A stretch of 5,067 nt of DNA, taken from NCBI GenBank assembly GCA_023391315.1, contig JAEWBD010000270.1, forward strand, positions 1 through 5,067, given 5' to 3'. How positions within the stretch are numbered: position 1 is the stretch's first letter; the number at the start of each line of letters is the position of its first letter. The notes under the pieces are model-generated. The model was not told the origin of the DNA and made no database searches. It worked only from the letters and a program-made list of their open reading frames with translations. Below, piece by piece: positions 1 through 5,067 of the stretch. Made by a program: the position numbers and the translations under genes. This DNA is from Bacteroidota bacterium. Lineage in GTDB: Bacteria; Bacteroidota; Bacteroidia; Chitinophagales; Chitinophagaceae.

Positions 1-632
1 ATCACAGTTCGGAAAAATTAAATTTTTCTGTGGGGTTCCGCTCATCTGTGTTTCAGCCGCTGTACCGTTTTATTTATTTTATACCATTGGCCTGGCTGGG
101 TTTTAAACCCATCGACATTGTATTTATGTATTCTGCCACGCAGATATGGGGCATTTTTGTGCATACGGAAATGATCAATAAAATGGGCTGGCTGGAATAT
201 ATACTTGTTACGCCTTCGCATCACCGCGTACACCATGCTTCCAACCCAAGATACCTGGATAAAAATATGGGCATGTTTTTAATTGTATGGGATAAATTAT
301 TCGGGACCTTTCAACAGGAGTTGCCCGAACAGGAATACCAGCCCATAAAATATGGCCTTACTAAAAACATTGAAAACCCCAGTGCCCTAACCATTATTTT
401 TCATGAATGGGCGCAGATGTGGAAAGACGTTTTTCAAAAAGGCATCAGCTTCAAGCAAAGGCTCGGCTATTTGTTTGGCCCGCCCGGCTGGAGCCATGAT
501 GGGAGCCGCATGACGAGCGATGAAATGCGGGCAACAGAAAATAACAGGGAGGTTGTGGATGAAAATAATTTTTTTCATGAACCTGCATTAACAAATCCGT
601 TTACATTAAAACCTGAAGGTAACGACCTGTAA
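1..632 (+). CDS. AGMO-like fatty acid hydroxylase / sterol desaturase family protein, 5'-truncated by window edge
   Basis: This is the C-terminal part (209 full codons, first full codon at base 3) of a membrane di-iron oxygenase of the fatty acid hydroxylase superfamily. The frame stays open to base 1, so the GTG at 30 is an internal Val codon, not a start. Numbering from base 3, the fragment opens with HSSE, the end of a histidine box; bases 1-2 (AT) fit a preceding His. Next come hydrophobic segments at about 20-35 and 37-53, then HTE at 54-56 and a HHRVHH box at 73-78. DKN at 86-88 and WDKLFGTF at 96-103 follow, then a soluble tail with GPPGW at 159-163. From memory, HTE-x-IN, TPSHHRVHH, DKN and WDxxFGTF, plus the YGLT and PGW elements, match animal alkylglycerol monooxygenase better than plain sterol desaturases. 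Such enzymes hydroxylate lipid chains in the membrane using oxygen. Superfamily membership is firm; AGMO-like chemistry and the ether-lipid substrate are inferred. Roughly half of the protein is missing. Confidence 0.9.
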   Translation, partial: HSSEKLNFSVGFRSSVFQPLYRFIYFIPLAWLGFKPIDIVFMYSATQIWGIFVHTEMINKMGWLEYILVTPSHHRVHHASNPRYLDKNMGMFLIVWDKLFGTFQQELPEQEYQPIKYGLTKNIENPSALTIIFHEWAQMWKDVFQKGISFKQRLGYLFGPPGWSHDGSRMTSDEMRATENNREVVDENNFFHEPALTNPFTLKPEGNDL

Positions 633-639
633 ATCCGTG

Positions 640-696
640 AACTTTTAAATTTTCAACTCATTCACACCTTTTCCACTTTCACTTTTATTAACAAAT
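640..696 (+). other. G-free, pyrimidine-rich tract after the hydroxylase gene; possible Rho-dependent termination region
   Basis: The 57 bases starting 8 bases after the stop codon contain no G on the + strand and about 13 C, many in YC steps. No GC-rich hairpin followed by a T-run is present between 633 and 749, so the upstream gene has no visible intrinsic terminator. C-over-G-rich unstructured RNA is what Rho favours, so this could be a rut-like segment that insulates gcvP from the upstream transcript. The composition is directly visible; the function is inferred and weakly supported. Confidence 0.3.
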
Positions 697-713
697 GATT
701 GCTCGTAACTTTG
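684..713 (+). promoter_or_regulatory. Bacteroidota-type promoter for gcvP
   Basis: Bases 706-713 read TAACTTTG, an exact match to the Bacteroidota -7 consensus TAnnTTTG recognised by the primary sigma factor of this phylum. The -33 element is weak: TTTA at 684-687, one base off TTTG, with an 18-base spacer that is within the usual range. Transcription would begin at about 717-720, leaving a leader of about 30 bases before the ATG at 750. The leader is too short for a glycine riboswitch, and no operator-like repeat is obvious. The -7 match is seen; promoter activity is inferred. Confidence 0.6.
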
Positions 714-739
714 CGCATCTTTTTTAATCCCTTTTTTAC

Positions 740-744
740 AGGAG
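740..744 (+). promoter_or_regulatory. Shine-Dalgarno sequence of gcvP
   Basis: AGGAG at 740-744 sits 5 bases before the ATG at 750. It is a good ribosome-binding site in a phylum where such sites are often weak or absent. It decides the start: the in-frame TTG at 699 has no comparable site and lies upstream of the predicted transcription start. Confidence 0.75.
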
Positions 745-749
745 TTAGT

Positions 750-3632
750 ATGAATCTATTTGAATCTCAGTCCAGCGAATTTGCAGGGCGGCATATTGGC
801 ATTGATGATGAGTCATTAAAAGAAATGCTGAAAGTGGTCGGCGTAAACAGCCTGAGCGAACTGGTGCAGAAAACTGTTCCCGCAAACATACGCATGAACC
901 ACGAGCTGGATTTGCCGGAAGCCATGAGCGAATACGAATACCTGCAGCATATAAAAAACATTTCCCTTAAAAATAAAATCTTCAAAAATTATATAGGCCA
1001 GGGTTATTATGATACTATAACGCCTTCCGTTATCCTCAGAAATGTTTTTGAAAACCCGGGATGGTACACGCAATATACACCTTACCAGGCCGAGATTTCA
1101 CAGGGGCGTTTGGAAAGTTTATTGAACTTTCAAACCATGGTAAGCGATCTTACAGGTTTGCCTATAGCCAATGCATCATTACTGGATGAAGCCACGGCGG
1201 CAGCGGAAGCTATGACCATGTTCTTTAACCTGCTTAACCGCGATCATGATCATATTGAAAGGGCAAAGTTTTTTGTTGATGAAGAAATTTTCCCACAAAC
1301 AAAAGCTGTTTTAATAACGAGGGCAAAACCTGTTGGCATTGAACTGGTATTTGGCGATTATAAAACGGCTTCCATAGATAAATCTTTCTTTGGCGCAATT
1401 GTTCAATATCCCAATGATAAGGGTTCGATAGAAGATTATCGTGAGTTTATTCATGAAGTGCACAACAATAATGCTTTTGTGGTAATGGCCACAGATTTGC
1501 TTGCACTAACATTATTAACTTCTCCCGGAGAATTAGATGCAGATTGTGCGGTTGGCTCCGCCCAGCGTTTTGGCGTGCCGCTTGGTTATGGCGGGCCACA
1601 TGCAGCCTTTTTTGCAGCGAAGGATGAATTTAAAAGAAACATCCCCGGCCGTATTATTGGTGTTAGCGTAGACGCGCAGGGCAACCGCGCTTTACGCATG
1701 GCTTTACAAACAAGGGAGCAGCATATAAAACGCGAAAAGGCTACATCCAATATTTGTACGGCGCAGGCTTTATTGGCCAATATGTCGGCAATGTATGCCG
1801 TGTACCATGGCGGCGAAGGCCTGAAAAATATTGCCAAACGCGTTGCGGTGCTTGCACAAATTGTAGCGGACAGTATTGAAGCAAGAGGCTTTCAGCTTAT
1901 ATCGCAAAACTATTTTGATACCATAACCGTTAAGGTTGATGATATAAAAGCTATAAAGGAAAAAGCGGAACGCCAGAAGATCAACCTCCGTTATATTGAT
2001 AATAATTTGATTGGCATTTCCCTGGATGAAACCGTGATGGTGGATGATCTCTATGATCTCATTAACTGTTTTGAAAACGATACTGACCCGGTTGGTTTTG
2101 GCATTGAAGAAAACATCGAACCCGAACATATTCCTCCTTTTGCAAAAAGATCATCATCATTCTTAACACATCCTGTTTTTAATATGCATCGCAGCGAAAG
2201 CCAGATGATGCGTTATATAAAATGTTTGGAGAATAAAGACCTTTCTTTAAACACTTCCATGATCTCTTTGGGAAGCTGCACCATGAAATTAAATGCAGCA
2301 ACAGAAATGATACCACTAAGCTGGAACCACTGGAGTAAAATACATCCGTTTGTGCCACAAGAACAGGCGGGCGGTTACCAGTTAATGATTGAAGAACTGG
2401 AAGATTATTTAAGCGAGATAACTGCATTCGATGCCTGCAGCCTGCAACCGAACAGCGGCGCACAGGGCGAATATGCCGGTTTATTAACTATAAAAGCTTA
2501 CCATGAAAGCAGGGGCGAAGCGCATAGAAATATAATGTTGATTCCTATTTCGGCACATGGCACCAATCCTGCATCGGCTGTAATGGCGGGCATGAAAGTA
2601 GTAGTAGTAAAGGCTTTGGAAAATGGTTATATTGATGTAAATGACCTGAAAGCAAAAGCCGAACAGCATGCAGCTAATCTTGCCGGTATTATGATCACTT
2701 ACCCAAGTACCTATGGCGTGTACGAAGAAACGGTGAAAGAAATTACAGAAATCGTACATGTGCATGGTGGGCAGGTGTATATGGATGGCGCTAATATGAA
2801 TGCGCAGGTTGGCTTAACGGCACCGGGTTTAATTGGCGCCGATGTTTGCCATCTTAACCTCCATAAAACATTTGCTATTCCGCATGGCGGTGGCGGCCCC
2901 GGCATGGGCCCCATTTGCTGCAAAGAACATTTGAAACCGTTTTTACCAGGCAATCCGGCTAACGGTCAACCATCAACGGGTAACAGCGTAAGCGCTGCGC
3001 CTTATGGTTCGGCCTCCATTTTATTAATCAGTTATGCTTACATAAGATTATTGGGTAGAGATGGTGTGAAGAAAGCAAGTGAATATGCTATTTTAAATGC
3101 CAACTATATGCGGGCAAGGTTACAGGAAGCCTTTGATGTTTTATACCTTGGAACGAACGGCACCTGTGCACATGAATTTATTGTTGACCTGCGCCCGTTT
3201 AAAAAATCTGCAGAAGTGGAAGCCGAAGATGTTGCCAAGCGTCTAATGGATTATGGATTTCATGCGCCTACCTTAAGTTTTCCTGTTCCGGGCACCATTA
3301 TGATAGAACCAACGGAAAGTGAAGATAAGGCAGAGCTTGACCGTTTTTGTGATGCGTTGCTCATCATTCGTGATGAGATAAGAAATGTTGAAGAAGGTAA
3401 GGCTAATAAAAAAGATAATGCTTTAAAAAATGCGCCACATACGCAGGCAACAGTTTGTGCAGATGAATGGAGCCATGCTTATACAAGAAAGGAAGCGGCC
3501 TTCCCCTTATACTATGTTACACAAAATAAATTCTGGCCTTCTGTAGCAAGGGTGAATAACACTTATGGCGACAGGAACCTTATATGCACCTGCGAGCCGG
3601 TAAGCGCTTATGCAACTGAAGCTGCGGAATAA
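750..3632 (+). CDS. gcvP: Glycine dehydrogenase (aminomethyl-transferring), glycine cleavage system P-protein
   Basis: The P-protein is the PLP enzyme that decarboxylates glycine and passes the aminomethyl group to the lipoyl arm of GcvH, the first step of the cytoplasmic glycine cleavage system. The 960-residue product is the fused (P1+P2) type, close in length to E. coli GcvP. It opens with the family's RHIG motif. P1 motifs include ANASLLDEATAAAEAM at 140-155, GYGGPHAAF from 279 and the ALQTREQHIKREKATSNICT stretch at 318-337. P2 motifs include GSCTMK at 508-513, NSGAQGEYAG from 568 and SAHGTNPASA from 601. LNLHK ends in the PLP-binding Lys706, followed by HGGGGPGMGP at 712-721. The C-terminus keeps LKNAPHTQ and GDRNL. 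The ATG at 750 is preferred over the in-frame TTG at 699, because of the Shine-Dalgarno site, the promoter inside the extension and alignment to known N-termini. No frameshift is seen. gcvT and gcvH are not adjacent, so it is probably transcribed alone. Confidence 0.98.
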   Translation: MNLFESQSSEFAGRHIGIDDESLKEMLKVVGVNSLSELVQKTVPANIRMNHELDLPEAMSEYEYLQHIKNISLKNKIFKNYIGQGYYDTITPSVILRNVFENPGWYTQYTPYQAEISQGRLESLLNFQTMVSDLTGLPIANASLLDEATAAAEAMTMFFNLLNRDHDHIERAKFFVDEEIFPQTKAVLITRAKPVGIELVFGDYKTASIDKSFFGAIVQYPNDKGSIEDYREFIHEVHNNNAFVVMATDLLALTLLTSPGELDADCAVGSAQRFGVPLGYGGPHAAFFAAKDEFKRNIPGRIIGVSVDAQGNRALRMALQTREQHIKREKATSNICTAQALLANMSAMYAVYHGGEGLKNIAKRVAVLAQIVADSIEARGFQLISQNYFDTITVKVDDIKAIKEKAERQKINLRYIDNNLIGISLDETVMVDDLYDLINCFENDTDPVGFGIEENIEPEHIPPFAKRSSSFLTHPVFNMHRSESQMMRYIKCLENKDLSLNTSMISLGSCTMKLNAATEMIPLSWNHWSKIHPFVPQEQAGGYQLMIEELEDYLSEITAFDACSLQPNSGAQGEYAGLLTIKAYHESRGEAHRNIMLIPISAHGTNPASAVMAGMKVVVVKALENGYIDVNDLKAKAEQHAANLAGIMITYPSTYGVYEETVKEITEIVHVHGGQVYMDGANMNAQVGLTAPGLIGADVCHLNLHKTFAIPHGGGGPGMGPICCKEHLKPFLPGNPANGQPSTGNSVSAAPYGSASILLISYAYIRLLGRDGVKKASEYAILNANYMRARLQEAFDVLYLGTNGTCAHEFIVDLRPFKKSAEVEAEDVAKRLMDYGFHAPTLSFPVPGTIMIEPTESEDKAELDRFCDALLIIRDEIRNVEEGKANKKDNALKNAPHTQATVCADEWSHAYTRKEAAFPLYYVTQNKFWPSVARVNNTYGDRNLICTCEPVSAYATEAAE

Positions 3633-3635
3633 TGG

Positions 3636-5067
3636 CTAATCAAGTGAGCCGATAATCTTATCTATATTCAGGCTGTTGGCCATAGCCGTGAATATGGAAT
3701 AATAAACGCCTTTATTATCAAAAAGGTCTTCGTGCGTTCCAACTTCTGCAACATGCCCTTTCTCTAATACAACAATATGATCTGCATCAATAATCTGCGA
3801 AATGCTGTGCGATATAATGATAACAGTCCTGTCTTTTTTAATAGCATCGAGGCTGTTCTTTATTTGTTCTGTTGCAATGGCATCGAGGCTTGCAGTAGGT
3901 TCATCCAAAAAAATAATGGGCGGGTCTTTTAAAAATAACCTTGCGATGGCAATGCGCTGCTGTTGCCCGCCCGATAATAATTTTGCTTCCGATTCATAGC
4001 CCTTCGGCAAATCCATAATCTGCTCATGTATGTAGGCTTTTTTTGCCGCATCAATTATTTCTTCGCGTGTTGCATCTGTTTTTCCATACTGAATATTCTC
4101 AGCAATACTCCCGTTAAAAATGTGGTTCTTCTGCAATACAAGGCCAATGTTTTTTCTTAGCGCCTGTGTATCATAATCGGTAAGATTAATATCGTCCAAT
4201 AATATTTCACCGCTTTCCGGTTCATAAAATTTATCCAGTAAATTAATAATGGTACTTTTTCCGGCGCCGCTTAAACCAACCAACGCCGTAGTTTGGCCGG
4301 CGGGTATTTCAAACGAAATATTAGATAACGCTTTTGTTCCGTTGGGATATTGAAAATCTACATTAATGAGTTTGAAATAACCGTTTACTTTTTGGGGAAT
4401 ATAATCGCCGCTTGATTCTGTTTCATTATCTGCTTCCAGGATATCAAAAAAGCCTTCAGAGTAAATCAATGCATCATTCAATTCATCATAAATACGATGC
4501 AGTTGCCGTATAGGGCTTGATACGTTGCCAAATAGCATAACATGATACATGATGGCGCCAATGGTCATGTTTCCATTCAATACAAAATAAGCAGTAAGAA
4601 TAATAATGATAACTACGCCAATCTGCTCGATAAAGCTTTTAATGCTGTCGAATATAAAATTCGTTTTGCGTGTTTGCATCTGGTTCTCCGTCATATCATA
4701 TTGAATTGTTTTATGACGTTCTGCTTCCAGCGGTTCACGAATAAAAGATTTGATTACTGTAATCGACTCGATAAGGCTGATGATAGAACTGCTTTTTACT
4801 TCACGGTACCGGCGCATCTTTCTCCTGAACCCGCCTAATTTATATGCCTGCTGCTGGCTTACAAAAAAATAAACCGGCACAATGCACAAGCTTACCAAAC
4901 CCACATAAAAATTAGCATAAAACATAAAGAATAAAGCCACAATGGCATTGGCAAATAAGGGCAGGATATCAATAAAAAAATTTTGAACCAGTCTTGTTAA
5001 GCTGCTTATGCCCAAATCAATTCTTGTCTGCAATTTGCCGCTGTCATTATCTGATGAAGTATAAAAG
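3636..5067 (-). CDS. ABC exporter half-transporter (transmembrane domain fused to ATPase), 5'-truncated by window edge
   Basis: This is the C-terminal 476 or so codons of a TMD-NBD ABC exporter, a family usually near 600 residues and working as a dimer in the inner membrane. The frame is open to the window edge, so the TTG at 5033 is an internal Leu codon. Numbering from that codon, the SGKLQTR stretch around residue 1 fits the cytoplasmic region after TM2. Hydrophobic helices follow at about 20-40, 43-59, 136-153 and 156-172 (TM3-TM6). The ATPase domain has A-loop Tyr229, Walker A GLSGAGKST at 253-261, Q-loop Gln301, signature LSGGQ at 353-357, Walker B IIFLDE at 373-378 with catalytic Glu378, and H-loop His409. 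All catalytic motifs are present, so it should hydrolyse ATP. The X-loop region before the signature is short and lacks the exporter GERG motif, and Walker B runs into DEPTASLD rather than the usual DEATSALD. The substrate (lipid, drug or peptide) cannot be told. It converges on gcvP. Confidence 0.95.
   Translation of the reverse strand, partial: FYTSSDNDSGKLQTRIDLGISSLTRLVQNFFIDILPLFANAIVALFFMFYANFYVGLVSLCIVPVYFFVSQQQAYKLGGFRRKMRRYREVKSSSIISLIESITVIKSFIREPLEAERHKTIQYDMTENQMQTRKTNFIFDSIKSFIEQIGVVIIIILTAYFVLNGNMTIGAIMYHVMLFGNVSSPIRQLHRIYDELNDALIYSEGFFDILEADNETESSGDYIPQKVNGYFKLINVDFQYPNGTKALSNISFEIPAGQTTALVGLSGAGKSTIINLLDKFYEPESGEILLDDINLTDYDTQALRKNIGLVLQKNHIFNGSIAENIQYGKTDATREEIIDAAKKAYIHEQIMDLPKGYESEAKLLSGGQQQRIAIARLFLKDPPIIFLDEPTASLDAIATEQIKNSLDAIKKDRTVIIISHSISQIIDADHIVVLEKGHVAEVGTHEDLFDNKGVYYSIFTAMANSLNIDKIIGSLD
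3664..3695. other. Imperfect inverted repeat (hairpin) just past the gcvP stop
   Basis: ATATTC (3664-3669) pairs with GAATAT (3690-3695). Inside it, GGCTGT (3671-3676) pairs with ATAGCC (3682-3687) through one G-T wobble, with a 5-base loop and a small internal loop (A opposite GT). It lies 32 bases after the gcvP stop but inside the exporter coding sequence. No T-run follows on either strand, so it is not a canonical terminator. It could protect or define the gcvP mRNA 3' end, or be a coding coincidence. Confidence 0.3.
3699..3718. other. AT-only perfect inverted repeat with a CGCC loop
   Basis: ATAATAAA (3699-3706) and TTTATTAT (3711-3718) form a perfect 8-bp stem around the 4-base loop CGCC, three bases after the preceding hairpin. 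It lies within the last codons of the exporter gene. It is thermodynamically weak and has no flanking T-run. The repeat is plainly visible; any role in ending the gcvP transcript is speculative. Confidence 0.25.

Noticed and set aside
12..28. AT-rich 7-bp stem with a TAA loop near the window start
   Set aside because: It lies within the conserved coding sequence after the histidine box. A/T-rich Lys, Leu, Asn and Phe codons explain it.
637..665. GTGAA...TTCAC inverted repeat after the hydroxylase stop, considered as a terminator
   Set aside because: It has only 5-bp arms around a loop of about 19 bases, is weak in GC, and has no clean T-run after it.
699..749. In-frame TTG extension giving a 977-residue GcvP
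   Set aside because: The extension contains the promoter box, has no ribosome-binding site before the TTG, and does not resemble known GcvP N-termini. The ATG at 750 has AGGAG at ideal spacing.
1770..2463. Open frames on the minus strand within gcvP (1770-2129 and 2179-2463)
   Set aside because: They lie opposite a well-conserved gene, their translations resemble no domain, and they have no ribosome-binding site or promoter. They are shadows.
2599..2609. GTA trinucleotide repeat, considered as a variable microsatellite
   Set aside because: It has only a few units and encodes a run of Val in a core strand; too short to expect phase variation.
2984..2997. CAGCG-TAAG-CGCTG hairpin inside gcvP
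   Set aside because: A short stem within conserved coding sequence with no regulatory context; likely chance.
3601..3610. Perfect palindrome TAAGCGCTTA near the gcvP 3' end, considered as a protein-binding site
   Set aside because: It is a single 10-base copy within codons for Val-Ser-Ala-Tyr, and no second copy was seen in a non-coding position.
1..5067. A novel multi-gene system (defence, mobile element or CRISPR)
   Set aside because: The three genes are recognisable lipid, amino-acid and transport functions on different strands. No direct repeats, integrase, transposase or spacer array was found.

Overview
The window looks like chromosomal DNA from a member of the Bacteroidota, probably near the Chitinophagaceae. 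The evidence is moderate AT content, a Bacteroidota-type -7 promoter box (TAnnTTTG) upstream of gcvP, and the style of the three proteins. The family placement is an inference from sequence feel, not from a search.

Layout: (1) 1-632, + strand: the 3' part of an integral-membrane fatty acid hydroxylase/sterol desaturase superfamily protein, resembling alkylglycerol monooxygenase (AGMO/TMEM195). Its start lies outside the window. (2) 633-749: a 117-base intergenic region with a 57-base G-free tract, a promoter and a Shine-Dalgarno sequence. (3) 750-3632, + strand: a complete, intact gcvP for a fused-type glycine decarboxylase P-protein of 960 residues. (4) 3636-5067, - strand: the 3' part of an ABC exporter half-transporter with transmembrane and ATPase domains fused. 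Its first two transmembrane helices lie outside the window. It converges on gcvP with only 3 bases between the stop codons.

The three genes do not form an obvious functional system. gcvP appears to have its own promoter and a leader of about 30 bases, with no room for a glycine riboswitch. The other glycine-cleavage genes (gcvT, gcvH, lpd) are not here. The hydroxylase may act on membrane lipids and the exporter on lipids or drugs, but nothing in the sequence links them. I found no mobile element, CRISPR array, RNA gene or clearly novel system. The points most worth a second look are the AGMO-like hydroxylase, the exporter ATPase with a shortened, atypical X-loop region, and the nearly gapless convergent junction.
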